Positions 21,855 through 34,888 of a stretch of 64,000 nucleotides of DNA are shown piece by piece. Where the stretch lies: contig NC_058523.1 in the NCBI RefSeq assembly GCF_904849725.1, positions 204,627,689 to 204,691,688 of the forward strand, given 5' to 3'. The DNA comes from Hordeum vulgare subsp. vulgare. Taxonomy: Eukaryota > Streptophyta > Magnoliopsida > Poales > Poaceae. A program made the translations under genes and the position numbers. Numbering within the stretch: position 1 is the stretch's first letter; the number at the start of each line of letters is the position of its first letter. The notes below the pieces were generated by a model that was not told the origin of the DNA, searched no databases, and saw only the letters and a program-made list of their open reading frames with translations.

Positions 21855-22002
21855 GTATATATAATGATTTTGTTGGACCAGAAGGAGTGCTCCGCAAGAA
21901 AACGGAGTCCGGGAGGCACACGAGGTGCCCACAAGCCCTATTGCCACGGCCAGGGGGAGGCCGCGGCAACCAAGCTTGTGGCCGCCTCGTGCGCTCTCCG
22001 GA
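21855..22002 (-). promoter_or_regulatory. LTR-like hairpin and TATA box between E3 pol and the downstream ORF
   Basis: On the minus strand a long imperfect inverted repeat (arms of about 47 nt around 21907-22002, about 12 mismatches, 6-nt loop, inner arms TTGCCACGGCC/GGCCGCGGCAA) is followed by ATTATATATAC (21855-21865), about 85 bases before the ATG of the small ORF. The same hairpin-then-TATA order occurs in the E3 LTRs (for example 49842-49920). It looks like an internal promoter copied from, or ancestral to, the U3 promoter. Function is inferred only. Confidence 0.45.
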
Positions 22003-22125
22003 CTTCTTTTTATTTTTCTAATTTTCCATAAATTCCAAAATGGAGAAAATTTCCTATTGGAAAAGTTTCGGAGTCCAATTACTTACCGAAACACATACCT
22101 CTTCGTTTTCAGGGTCTGAAACAGG

Positions 22126-22302
22126 CTAATAAACATCCCTTATGTACTCCTCTGGAGTTATGATATTGATGATATTGGTCTCAACATTTATGGGAGTACC
22201 AGAGATATAATGCTTGATTCTTGGCCCATTTACCACTCTAGGAAAATTACCACGATATACTTCCTCGACAACGTAGGGACCTTCCCATTTAGAGAGAAGC
22301 TT
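22126..22302 (-). pseudogene. E3 integrase C-terminal end
   Basis: In element sense the frame resumes at the LARD-1 border with KLLSKWEGPYVVEEVYRG and ends ...TPEEYIRDVY then TAG (22126-22128). KLLSKWEGPY-type and RIKHYISG-type sequence is the typical end of integrase in Athila-like Triticeae elements. A short in-frame gap after EEVYR suggests an internal deletion. The middle of the integrase C-terminal region is missing, removed together with the end of LARD-1 at the other border (39313). Confidence 0.75.
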
Positions 22303-25300
22303 TGTCACGCCCAAGATGCGACCCTATCCTCAATTTGGCATGAAGGCCTCGTCAGGGATAGAAGCGCATCTCGTCGTGTCGCAAGAATGGATATCGTTAC
22401 AAGTACATGTACTGAAAAGAAGAGAGATATATATAGAATTGGCTTACACTCGCCACAAGCTACATCAGAGTCACAGCAGTACATTACATATTCATCAAGA
22501 GTAAGAGCAGGGTCCGACTACGGACGAAAACAAACGACAAAAGAAGAACGACGTCCATCCTTGCTATCCCAGGCTGCCGGCCTGGAACCCATCCTAGATC
22601 GATGAAGAAGAAGAAGAAGAAGCAACTCCAAATGAACAATCAACGCGCTCGTGTCAAATAACCTTTACATGTACCTGCAACTAGTGTTGTAGTAATCTGT
22701 GAGCCACAGGGGACTCAGCAATCTCATTTCCAAATGTATCAAGACTAGCAAAGCTTAATGGGTGAGGTATGGTTAAGTGGTGAGGTTGCAGCAGCGGCTA
22801 AGCATATATTTGGTGGCTAAACTTACGAGTACAAGAAATAAGAGGGGGAAGATCTACGCATAACGGACGTGACTACTGATGATCAAATGAATGACCCTGA
22901 ACACCTACCTACGTCAGACATAACCCCACCGTGTCCTCGATCGGAGAAGGAACTCACGAAAGAGACAGTCACGGTTACACACACATTTGGCATATTTTAA
23001 TTAAGTTAACTTCAAGTTATCTAGAACCAGTGTTAAACAAAGTTTCCACGTTGCCACATAACCGCGGGCATGGCTTTCTGAAAGATTCAACCCTGCAGGG
23101 GTGCTCCAACTAGCCCATCACAAATTACCACAAGCCGCATAGAAATCCTCAATCACGAAGCTCGCGATCTCGTCGGATTCCCTAGAGGAAAACCTCAACT
23201 CTGAGATTACCCAAAGCATCACCGGAATCCCGATGCACAAGATATTTCGTCAAAGGTAAAACTAATCCAGCAAGGTCGCCCGACGTGTCGACGATCCCGA
23301 TAGGAGCCGCGTATCTCGTTTTCAGGACACGACGGATGAGCTAGATGTCGGGATCGTCAAACCTCTGGGTGACCAGAGGGGAACCGGACATCGCTCGGGT
23401 GGGACCAACAGTCAGGAGGAGCACTGGCCCGGGGGTTGATTAATTTATCCTCGAGGACCGGAAAGTCCCTATGCAATTTTATTAGGTGATTAGGCAAATG
23501 TAGTACCAAAGTTGGTCCTTGCCAGACCAGCTTTAATCTAAAACAAATTATCAAGGGGGTCCCCATAACAACCCCGATCGTGTTAGGAGCGCTCAATTAT
23601 GGAACATAACACCGGTAGCCGAAACTAAGGGGGCAAAGGTGGAACAAAACACCAGGCTAGAAAGGTCGAGCCTTCCACCTTTTACCAAGTATATAGGTGC
23701 ATTAAATTAAATAGCATTTAATAGGGTGATATAACAAGGAACCCATGTTAAACATGGAAGAAACTGCACCTGCAACTAGCAATGCTAACACAGGGTTAAG
23801 CAAGCAGTAACATAGCCAATCAGTGGTTTGCTAGGTTGAACAGGTTGAAGGTTTTCATGGCATTGTTGAGAGGCTGATATTTAACATGTGGTAGGCAACA
23901 AGACATAATTGATAGAAGCGATAAAACTAGCATGGCAATGATAGTAATGGTATCTGGGTAAATGGTCATCTTGCCTGAGATCCCGCTTGGAAGAAGAATG
24001 ATTCTGTGAAGCAGACGAACCGACGTAGTCGAACGGGTCCTCACAATCCGGCACACTACGGAACTCTAACGAGACGAAGCAAACCGGAAACACAAATCAA
24101 CACACGGATTTCACCACACGATGCACAACACATATGATGCATGAGCAGCTGAATACATGCAAGTCACGGCATGACAATTCACACAAACAAACACTACACC
24201 TTAAGTGAAGTTCAATATGCAACAAGTTGCATATTGACGAAACTCCACGTTTAATTATTTAGTTCTATCCCGATTAGGTACACGTTAATATTAAATGTGA
24301 TTAAACATGGCAAGAGGTGAAGCGCAATTTAATCTACCTATCTAGGCATTTTAAACAAGGTCGGAAATGACATATAGCATCTCCAAGACGATCTCACATG
24401 TTAATTAACAATTCTGTCCAGATCTGAACTAACACATATAATTGCTTGTTAAACAGCAAAACAAATAGGTTCACGTGATTCTACGCGTTGTTACAAGCAA
24501 TTTACACATAGAGAACATCTCGAACGGAGCTACGGATCAAAAGTTACAAGCACCGCAAGATATGATGGCATGAATGCAATATGTGTGCAACGGCGGTCAC
24601 GAGCACTTCAAAACATACATCCAGCAAGAGAAAATGAAACTACCCGAGATTCTAAGCAAGTTTCATGTAGGACACGATCAAATTGGAGCTACGGTTCAAC
24701 AACTACGAGCAAAACAAGAAATCACTACAATCTGTCAAAATCAGCCACATAACATTTTCTACACCCCGCAACTACGAGCTACACAACTCAAATATAATCA
24801 ACCAAGGCATGACACGAAAGAGGGCAAGAAGCACTACAACAAACAACTAACAACAACTAGCATGGCAGCAAGGAACACTAGGGAAAGAAGTCACAAAATG
24901 GCTTCTCACACACTATTTCAGACTTAGTGAAAATTACACTTCATGAAAGTGTAGTTTTTGATCTGAAGCCATACTGATAGAAGAAAAACCATAAGCTACA
25001 GGACTCCAAATGGCATGAAAATTTACAGCAAGCTAGAGAAACATAATGTCTACAACTAACTCCATTGCACCAACTTCAAAAGAGCTACAGATCAAAAGAT
25101 AGAAGCAAGACAAGAGAGCAACAAAATATAACAGATTCCAGACTTAGAAATATTTCAGCACCTCCAAATCAGCACTATTTCTAGCAACTTGAGAGCAAGC
25201 AAACCACACCTAAACATGCATTTCTATTGCAACCAAAAATACCAGGGGCTAGAGTAAACATCCAAGAACAACTCCCTAGTTGACAACTTAATCAAACGGA

Positions 25301-27141
25301 GCACGGAATAAATCCTACGAAAAAGACAAGAGGACAACATAGCAAAATATCTCGCGAACTAACTTACTCAAAAGCTAAAACTAATTGCACAGAAAAATCG
25401 AAAACATATAAAATATGTGGGGTTGCACAACATTAATTTCACCACACGTAAATGCGAGATAACGTCCTAAACACGGAAAATAATCTAGCGGCAAATCCCT
25501 ACATGCAAAAATACCAACGTCTACTCTGAAATACATGGCAAGAGGGTTCCTAAAACGTGAACATTTCTACTACGGCGTACGAGCAATCCGGTCTTGCACA
25601 AACAAATATCTACGGGACGAAACAATAAATATAGCACAAGTTTCTACGCATATGGCATGCTAAACGACGTCAAACAAATATGCAAGTTGCGCCAACGTAT
25701 TCTACGCGCAAAACTACATGAAAATCATATGCTACATGTCGCAATCCGACTTACGGATTAAAAGATACGTGTGTTTTAATATCTATATAATTCTTGGAAT
25801 TTATCTAATTCGAATAAAACCCTGAAATCCTATTGAGCCGAACAGTGGGCGCGAGGTAAAAAAAGGTGCACATGCGGGGGGAGGATCTCACCTCGGTGGG
25901 CCAGCCTAGAGTGGGAGGAGAGCTCGGCCTGGAGGTGGAGGTCCAGCGGGGCACGCCGAGGTAGCCACTGGGCCTAGCTGCGTTGCCCAGGCGGGGGGAA
26001 GCGCTGCGCTCGGCGTCGTGCGGCTGCGCGTCGTGCACCTCCCGCATGCTCGCAGGGACCGGCGGCGGAAGTTGGCTGCGGCGGCGGCCATCGTTCCGGC
26101 GAGGGAGGGCGCAGGCAGCGTGGGGACGATGGCAGGATCGCCGAATCTAGCCGTGGGGATCCCATTCCCGGCCGTGTCGGGGCTTGAGGCGGCGGTGGCA
26201 AAGGTTGGAGACGGCGGGGGAACCAGGCGACGGGATCTCGGGCAGGGAGGCGGCCTCCGGTGACGGGAGCGGGCAAGGGGCAGCGCCGGTTCGTAGGGCG
26301 GGCAGCCCTGGCGGCGGCTCGAGACGCGGGGCCGGCGGGAGGAGCTGCGGCAGGATGCGGCAGCGCAGGAGGGCTCCAGTCGAGCTCGGGGCAGGAACTC
26401 GAGCTCCTCGGGCAAGGCGGCGGCGGGATGGGCTTGGCCGGGCCTGATCTGGGCACGGCGGGCCCGCGGCGGCTGGCAGAGGAGAGAGAGGCTGCGGGAG
26501 AGGCTAGGGTTTCAGGGGTAGGGGCGCGGATCCCGAGGTGGAAGGGGGCTGTCTAAAAATGCACACGGGGACTATTTGTAGACAAATGGGGGGCTAGGTT
26601 TAGCGAAATTTCGTTCCGGATCCAACCGCGGGGTCTGATTCGACTAATTCCGAACGCGGGACGGACGAGTGGCTGTGTAGAGTGGATATCCGGAGACGAG
26701 AGGGAGAACGGGCGGCGCGGCAAGGATATTTGAAACACCGATAGACGTCCGACGATAGACCGAATACGGTGCCGCTACGGTCGACCGTTCGGGTACCAGA
26801 CGAACTCCGATCGCGACGAAATTCGACAGGCGGCCAAGCTAGAACTAATTACGACCACATGCCCAGTTTCACCCCCATCAGAGAAAGTTTTCAACACACT
26901 TTTAAAACAGGGTTACGACGATGCCGCGGGCGCGTGCGTGTGCGGTCAGGCACAGAACGGACAACGACGAGAACCGGCTACTACTAACGGATGCAAGTTT
27001 TGAAAACTGGCAGCAACGGAGATGCCGATGCAATGCAGATGATGTGAATGATGCGATGATGATGCGATAAAAGAAAATAGACACACAACAAAAACGGAAT
27101 AGAAGGGGAATCTTCTGGAACGTCGGCATCAGGCTGTCACA
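22303..27141 (-). repeat. LARD-1 3' LTR (4839 bp, complete)
   Basis: It is bounded by TGTCACGCCC on the left and GGCTGTCACA on the right. It aligns with 30401-34888 at an offset of about 8100 with mostly a few percent difference, but 23581-24240 differs at only two positions. Relative to the 5' LTR it lacks about 20 bp near 25400. The GC-rich segment 25906-26500 lies upstream of a conserved GAG|GTGAG donor-like site (minus, 25891). The TATA region reads CTATTTGTAG (26571), a weakened box. Confidence 0.9.
22604..22621. repeat. (GAA)n microsatellite in the LARD LTR
   Basis: Six GAA units occur here. The equivalent position in the other LTR is GAAGAAGAACAAGAAGAAG (30704 onward), and in the solo LTR a CTT run (49138). 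Confidence 0.7.
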
Positions 27142-30100
27142 ACTCTCCTACACTACAAGAGGATCTCGCCCCGAGATCCAAGAATGAAAGGGGGAGAGGA
27201 TGAGAAAGAACAAGAGGTAAACAATTAGTCGCTTCTTGACAAACGAGTGAAACCAATGATCCTTGAAAGTTGCAAGGCGATGAGGACTGATATAAGAAAA
27301 AAGCAAGAATTCACGGAAAAATTCGGCAGCACTTCGGTAGGAAAATGGGACAAAAAATTCGATAAGATGGAAGAAATAGACAATATTCATAACAAACAAC
27401 TAAATAGAGCAAGGGAACACCAAGATCTTGGTAGAACAACATAATAGACCCAAAAGAGCAATATCACAATGCCTCCGGAACAATAGAATAGGAACTAGCT
27501 CATACGGAAGAAGAGAAAGAAGAAAGAATGACAACTACTATCGCAAATGAACTTGGCAAGCATCCTTGCAAGAAGGATTGAACGGAGTTTTTGGAAAAAA
27601 AACAACAAAAAGAACAAGACAACAGTGGGCTTATGGAAACCTTTTCAAAGTAATGAAGTGATAACCAGCCACTAACAGAAACAAGGATTGATTGGGAGAA
27701 ACAAGATATGAACAATTTCTTACACCCAGAGGATACATTGAAAACTTGGATTAATGACAAGCCCCATGATAGCAACAATCCATAGGAAAAGCTTTAGGTG
27801 AAATCCAAACCTATATAGCTCAATGAAGAAAACCTGAGTTGAAAAAATATCCCATGAACATAGAATTGGTGGGTTTAATTATCTCATTCTTGAAAGGAAA
27901 TCTCTTCGAAACTCCTACACTAATAAGAATGCTATAATACCACCTCAAAGGATAAAGGAAGAACAAATGCACTTGGAAAAGCAAGATAAGAAAACTTGAG
28001 GTTCTCCAATAAGAATCTTGAAGAACACTTGAGAATGAATTGGCATAATGAGCCGCTCCGTAAGAAGAATTTAAATTACTATGAAGAAGAATAAGAATTA
28101 TGTTATGCTTGTCCTTCATCAAGTTTAATTGATGACAAGCAGCGGATTTAGCATACCACTTATTCTTCTTGAAATGATCTTGAAGAGACAGAGAGATAAG
28201 CACCACTTGAAGCATAATTGAAGGAAGCACCGGTAAGAATTCACAATTGAAAGGGAACACCATGAATTAATGGAGAAACAAGAGAATGAAGGGATCATAA
28301 GCCACCTGAGAGAAAACTTGAACAAGGCACCGGATAATCGAGAGACGAACGAAGAGACAACAATTGAGAAGAATTTGAGAATGAAAGCTGCAAGCTGAGA
28401 ATGAACAAAATCTTCTCGATGATGGCCTTCTGAGGATCGAGAATGAAAACAACTCAGAAAAGCACCGGGTAGCAAGAAAAAGGATTACACATGATTGGAA
28501 CAATTAAGATGATGGCACCAAGCTGAAATGACGAATCTCCAAGAGAATGAACCAAGATTAAGAGAAACACTCCTTCGAATTTGCAAGCTGAGAATGATGA
28601 CGAGAAACAACACCAAGAATACCGAGACACTCTGGAATAATGAAGAATGAAAGGTTGAGCCAAATATGAGAATTAATTCAAATGGATCTTGAAGAAAGAA
28701 TATGACTAATGAAATTCATACTTACGTCTTAGCTGAAAAAATTAATGATCTCCGGGAAAAGATTAAAAGAGCCAGGAAAGATCCTGGGAAAGAACCTATG
28801 GGTTATGGGCCCACTCAAAGAAACCATTGTTAGAAAAGATTGCTTAGAAGAGAGATATTGCACCGGTATGAAGAGAACTAGATGAGGTTAGCACCTCGAA
28901 ATAATTAAAAGAATTGAAAATGAGAAACTACTGAAATATCTTTAACACTCCGGATAGAAAGAGAGAGGAATTGATAAACAAGATAGGCTGAAAGAATTTC
29001 CAATGTCGGAAAGAATTTAATGGTTGAAAAGGATATGATGACCATGGATAACTGAAATGAATTCACCGGTAAGGATGACAAGAATGAATAAAGATGGACA
29101 TGAAGCTCGTGAGAATCTTGACAACGAATCACTGGGTAAGAGACAAAACAACACACAGCGGAAGCACAATGAAAAGAAAAACTCTTGGATGAAAATTGAA
29201 TCACTGAGAAAAAGGGCGGGAGGGTGGGGAAAAACAAAGACAACTTGGGCTAGATGAGACAACTCCGGAAAGAATTCAGACAATGATCTTGCAAAATAGG
29301 AGAGGATGGAATTCACTTGAAGAGAAACACACCGGTTGGAAAAGAATTAACATGACGACTCCGGTTGACAAGAATTGACATGACAATTGAACGAACAAAA
29401 GAATTTGCATTCTCACATAAAAATATGAGAACACCTCTTAGGAAAGATCTGAAATCACCACTTGACATCGAAGCAACTTAAATTACCATATTCCAACAAA
29501 ACAAGGATGCGGCTTGCAATTAGCCAGAACAAACTCATGAGAAAGATTTCGTCCGATATTTTCATGGACAGGATCGCACGGGCTCGATTTTACAGTAGCC
29601 ATCAAGTGCAAGGCAGTGCATCCGACATACGAAGCGTCCCCGAGTTGTAGCAAGCTACAAGGACTCTTTAAGACACAACGTGTACCACTGTAAGTCGACC
29701 GTGAACAAACGAATCCACTAGATGTCGAACCCCAACCTAACATCATGCATTTGTTGGAAGATTGTCCTATAAGCAACTACTTGAATTCCCACCTATGAAT
29801 TCCCGAAATATCTGGTCATGCAGTATGGTACACGGATACAAGGAGTAATAATCACACGACTCCTATACTAACCCGTCACTTGTATCACATCCGTCAACAC
29901 ACGACCAGAATCTCGAACCTTCATCTACTACAGACCCTCGTGATCACAACGATACAAAGTATGGCAGTACTCCCGAACAATCTGCACCAGTACTGGGGAC
30001 ATCGGGGTTATCTCGCCACTACTAGTATTGAAGCAATTACGAACATCCTTCATTCTGAGATACTAAGAAATCTGAATGATAACGATGTGCTCAAGAATTC

Positions 30101-30385
30101 CCTGGAGCTCAACTCCCCGGAAGAAAATCAAGTCAGACAGGAGGCACCAAGACAGAACTCCGTCACATCGGCATCATATAGATCCCAAGAATATCCGCGT
30201 GATCCTAAAAAAATTGAGTGAGAAGAGGAGTAGAATTAAAATATTACGTCAAGATTCCTCACCAGAGCATGGAAGAGGAGAAAAAACAATCCTACTCTCC
30301 AATATATAACTAGACTCAAAGCAGTTTTTCACTAGACTCGACTCGGCCAAGTTCGATCAATCAAGGGGGCTCCTAGGTCGGAACT
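27142..30385 (-). other. LARD-1 internal domain, non-coding, strand-biased
   Basis: About 3.2 kb lies between primer site and polypurine tract. The plus strand is strongly purine-rich (AAGAATGAA-type text) from about 27480 to 29450, so the element RNA is pyrimidine-rich. CCGG recurs within ACACCGG or CTCCGG followed by an AAGAATT-like segment (about 28227, 28750, 28863, 28953, 29065, 29264, 29332, 29361). Homology to LARD-0 55701-57813 is clear in order and sequence. Frames of up to 147 codons exist but are not conserved with LARD-0, so I call it non-coding. The shared hairpin motif lies at about 29642-29667. Confidence 0.75.
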
Positions 30386-30397
30386 GCTCTGATACCA
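30386..30397 (-). other. LARD-1 primer binding site (tRNA-iMet type)
   Basis: TGGTATCAGAGC in element sense lies three bases after the LTR end GTGACA. It is complementary to the 3' end of initiator tRNA-Met, as in many plant LTR elements, and identical to the LARD-0 (55689) and Copia (61568) sites. Confidence 0.85.
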
Positions 30398-30400
30398 ACT

Positions 30401-33400
30401 TGTCACGCCCAAGATGCGACCCTATCCTCAATTTGGCACGAAGGCCTCGTCAGGGATAGAAGCGCATCTCGTCGTGTCGCAAGAATGGATATCGTTACAA
30501 GTACATGTACTGAAAAGAAGAGATATATATATATAGAATTAGCTTACACTCGCCACAAGCTACATCAGAGTCACAACAGTACATTACATATTCATCAAGA
30601 GTAAGAGCAGGGTCTGACTACGGACGAAAACAAACAACAAACGAAGAATGACGTCCATCCTTGCTATCCCAGGTTGCCGGCCTGGAACCCATCCTAGATC
30701 GATGAAGAAGAACAAGAAGAAGCAACTCCAAATCAACAATCAACGCGCTCGCGTCAAATAACCTTTACCTCTACCCGCAACTGGTGTTGTAGTAATGTGT
30801 GAGCCACAAGGGACTCAGCAATCTCATTTCCAAAGGTATCAAGACTAGCAAAGCTTAATGGGTGAGGTATGGTTAAGTGGTGAGGTTGCAGCAGCGGCTA
30901 AGCATATATTTGGTGGCTAAACTTACGAGTACAAGAAATAAGAGGGGGAAGATCTACGCATAACGGACGTGACTACTGATGATCAAATGAATGATCCTGA
31001 ACACCTACCTACGTCAGACATAACCCCACCATGTCCTCGATCGGAGAAGGAACTCACGAAAGAGACAGTCACGGTTACGCACACATTTGGCATATTTTAA
31101 TTAAGTTAACTTCAAGTTATCTAGAACCAATGTTAAACAAAGTTTCCACGTTGCCACATAACCGCGGGCACGGCTTTCCGAAAGATTCAACCCTGCAGGG
31201 GTGATCCAACTAGCCCATCACAAATTACCACAAGCCGCATAGAAATCCTCAATCACGAAGCTCGCGATCTCGTCGGATTCCCTAGAGGAAAACCTCAACT
31301 CTGAAATTACCCAAAGCATCACCGGAATCCTGATGCACAAGATATTTCGTCAAAGGTAAAACTAGTCCAGCAAGGCCGCCCGACGTGTCAACGATCCCGA
31401 TAGGAGCCGCGTATCTCGTTATCAGGACACGACAGATGAGCTAGACGTCGGGATCGCTAAACCTCTGGGTGACCAGAGGGGCACCGGACATCGCTCAGGT
31501 GGGACCAACACTCATGAGGAGCACTGGCCCGGGGGTTGATTAGTTTATCCCCGGGGACCAGAAAGTCCCTATGCAATTTTATTAGGTGATTAGGCAAATG
31601 TAGTACCAAAGTTGGTCCTTGCCAGACCAGCTTTAATCGAAAACAAATTATCAAGGGGGTTCCCATAACAACCCCGATCGTGTTAGGAGCGCTCAATTAT
31701 GGAACATAACACCGGTAGCCGAAACTAAGGGGGCAAAGGTGGAACAAAACACCAGGCTAGAAAGGTCGAGCCTTCCACCTTTTACCAAGTATATAGGTGC
31801 ATTAAATTAAATAGCATTTAATAGGGTGATATAACAAGGAACCCATGTTAAACATGGAAGAAACTGCACCTGCAACTAGCAATGCTAACACAGGGTTAAG
31901 CAAGCAGTAACATAGCCAATCAGTGGTTTGCTAGGTTGAACAGGTTGAAGGTTTTCATGGCATTGTTGAGAGGCTGATATTTAACATGTGGTAGGCAACA
32001 AGACATAATTGATAGAAGCGATAAAACTAGCATGGCAATGATAGTAATGGTATCTGGGTAAATGGTCATCTTGCCTGAGATCCCGCTTGGAAGAAGAATG
32101 ATTCTGTGAAGCAGACGAACCGACGTAGTCGAACGGGTCCTCACAATCCGGCACACTGCGGAACTCTAACGAGACGAAGCAAACCGGAAACACAAATCAA
32201 CACACGGATTTCACCACACGATGCACAACACATATGATGCATGAGCAGCTGAATACATGCAAGTCACGGCATGACAATTCACACAAACAAACACTAAACC
32301 TTAAGTGAAGTTCAATATGCAACAAGTTGCATATTGACGAAACTCCACGTTTAATTATTTAGTTCTATCCCGATAAGGTACACGGCATTATTAAATGTGA
32401 TTAAACATGGCAAGAGGTGAAGCACAATTTAATCTACCTATCTAGGCATTTTAAAGGAGGTCGGAAATGACATATAGCATCTCCGAGACGACCTCACATG
32501 TTAATTAACAATTCTGTCCAGATCTGAACTAACACATATAATTGGTTGTTAAACAGCAAAACAAATAGGTTCACGTGATTCTACACGTCGTTACAAGCAA
32601 TTTACACATAGAGAACATCTCCAACGGAGCTACGGATCAAAAGTTACAAGCACCGCAAGATATGATGGCATGAATGCAATATGTGTGCAACGGCGGTCAC
32701 GAGCACTTCAAAACATACATCCAGCAAGAGAAAATGAAACTACCCGAGATTCTAAGCAAGTTTCATGTAGGACACGATCAAATCGGAGCTACGGTTCAAC
32801 AACTACGAGCAAAACAAGAAATCACTACAATCTGCCAAAATCAGCCACATAGCATTTTCTACATCCCGCAACTACGAGCTACAGAACTCAAATCAAATCA
32901 ACCAAGGCATGACACGAAAGAGGGCAAGAAGCACTACAATAAACAACTAACAACAACTAGCATGACAGAAAGGAACACTAGGGAAAGAAGTCACAAAATG
33001 GCTTCTCACACACTATTTCAGACTTAGTGAAAATTACACTTCATGAAAGTGTAGTTTTTGATGTGAAGCCATACTGACAGAAGCAAAACCATAAGCTACA
33101 GGACTCCAAATGGCATGAAAATTTACAGCAAGCTAGAGAAACATAAAGTCTACAACTAACTCCATTGCACCAACTTCAAAAGAGCTACAGATCAAAAGAT
33201 AGAAGCAAGACAAGAGAGCAACAAAATATAACAGATTCCAGACTTAGAAATATTTCAGCACCTCCAAATCAGCACTATTTCTAGCAACTTGAGAGCAAGC
33301 AAACCACACCTAAACATGCATTTCTATTGCAACCAAAAATACCAGGGGCTAGACTAAACATCCAAGAACAACTCCCTAGTTGACAACTTAATCAAACGGA

Positions 33401-34888
33401 GCACAGAATAAATCGTACGAAAAAGACAAGAGGACAACATAGCAAAATAACTCGCAAACTAACTTACTCAAAAGCTAAAACTAATTACAAAGAAAAATCC
33501 CATGGATATTTCTACCCCGAAAACATATAAAATATGTGGGGTTGCACAACATTAATTTCACCACACGTAAATGCGAGATAACGTCCTAAACACGGAAAAT
33601 AATCTAGCGGCAAATCCCTACATGCAAAAATACCATTGTCTACTCTAAAATACATGGCAAGAGGGTTCCTAAAACATGAACATTTCTACTACGGCATACG
33701 AGCAATCCGGTCTTGCGGGAAAAAATGTCTACGGGACGAAACAATAAAGACAACACACGTTTCTAGGCATATGGCACGCTAAACGACGTCAAACAAATAT
33801 GCAAGTTGCGCCAAAGTATTCTACGCGCAAAACTACACGAAAACCATATGCTACATGTCGTGATCCGACTTACGGATTAAAAGATACGTGTGTTTTAATA
33901 TCTATATAATTCCTGGAATTTATCTAATTCGAATAAAACCCTGAAATCCTATTGGGCCGAACAGTGGGCGTGAGGTAAAAAAAAGGTGCACAGGCGGGGG
34001 GAGAATCTCACCTCGGTGGGCTGGCCTGGAGTGGGAGGAGAGCTCGGCCTGGAGGTGGAGGCCCAACGGGGCAGGCCGAGGTAGCCACTGGGCCTAGCTG
34101 CGTGGCCCAGGCGGGGGGAAGTGCTGCGCTCGGCGTCGTGCGGCTGCGCGTCGTGCACCTCCCGCACGCTCGCAGGGACCGGTGGCGGAAGTTGGCCGCG
34201 GCGGCGGCCATCGTTCCGGCGAGGGAGGGCGCAGGCAGCGTGGGGACGATGGCGGGATCACCGGATCTAGCCGTGGGGATCCCATTCCCGGCCGCGTCGG
34301 GGCTTGAGGCGTCGGTGGCAGAGGCTGGAGACGGCGGGGGAACCGGGCGACGGGAGCTCGGGTAGGGAGGCGGCTTCCGGCGACGGGAGCCGGCAAGGGG
34401 CAGCGCTGGTTCGCGGGGCGGGCAGCCCTGGCGGTGGCTCGATACGCGGGGCCGGCGGGAGGAGCTGCGGCGGGATGCGGGTGCGCAGGAAGGCTCCGGT
34501 CGAGCTCGGGTTAGGAGCTCGGGCTCCTCGGGCAAGGTGGCGGCGGGATGGGCTTGGCCGGGCCCGATCTGGGCTCGGCGGGCCCGCGGCGGCTGGCAAA
34601 GGAGAGAGAGGCTGCAGGAGAAGCTAGGGTTTCGGGGGTAGGTGGCGCGGATCCCGAGGTGGAACGGAGCTGTCTAAAAATGCACACGGGGACTACTTAT
34701 AGACAAATGGGGGGCTAGGTTTAGCGAAATTTCGTTCCGGATCCAACCGCGTGGTCGGATTCGACTAATTCCGAACGGGGGACGGACGATTGGGTGTGTA
34801 GTGTGGATATCCAGAGACGAGAGGGAGAACGGGCGGCGTGGCAACGATATTTAAAACACCGATAGACGTCCGATGATAGATCGAATAC
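30401..34888 (-). repeat. LARD-1 5' LTR, main part
   Basis: It starts TGTCACGCCC at 30401 and is interrupted at 34888 by B2; the short remainder is 39056-39313. In element sense a GC-rich frame (34535 to 34008, 175 residues, Arg/Pro/Ala-rich) runs up to the donor-like GAG|GTGAG at 34011. In the other LTR the same frame has an earlier TAG. The TATA region reads CTACTTATAG (34692). Confidence 0.88.
34884..34888. repeat. target duplication aatac of B2
   Basis: aatac at 34884-34888 is repeated at 39051-39055. The uninterrupted site is visible in the other LARD-1 LTR as CGAATACGGTGCC (26760), confirming the insertion point. Confidence 0.95.

Noticed and set aside
25906..26456. 160-170-codon Pro/Arg/Ala-rich frames in LARD LTRs
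   Set aside because: Compositional frames in the GC-rich LTR block; not annotated as genes, though their possible role as exon 1 of an LTR transcript is listed as a finding.
27500..29316. many minus-strand frames of 60-147 codons in the LARD-1 interior
   Set aside because: They are rich in Phe/Ser/Leu because the strand is pyrimidine-rich, and they do not match frames in the homologous LARD-0 region 56630-57800.
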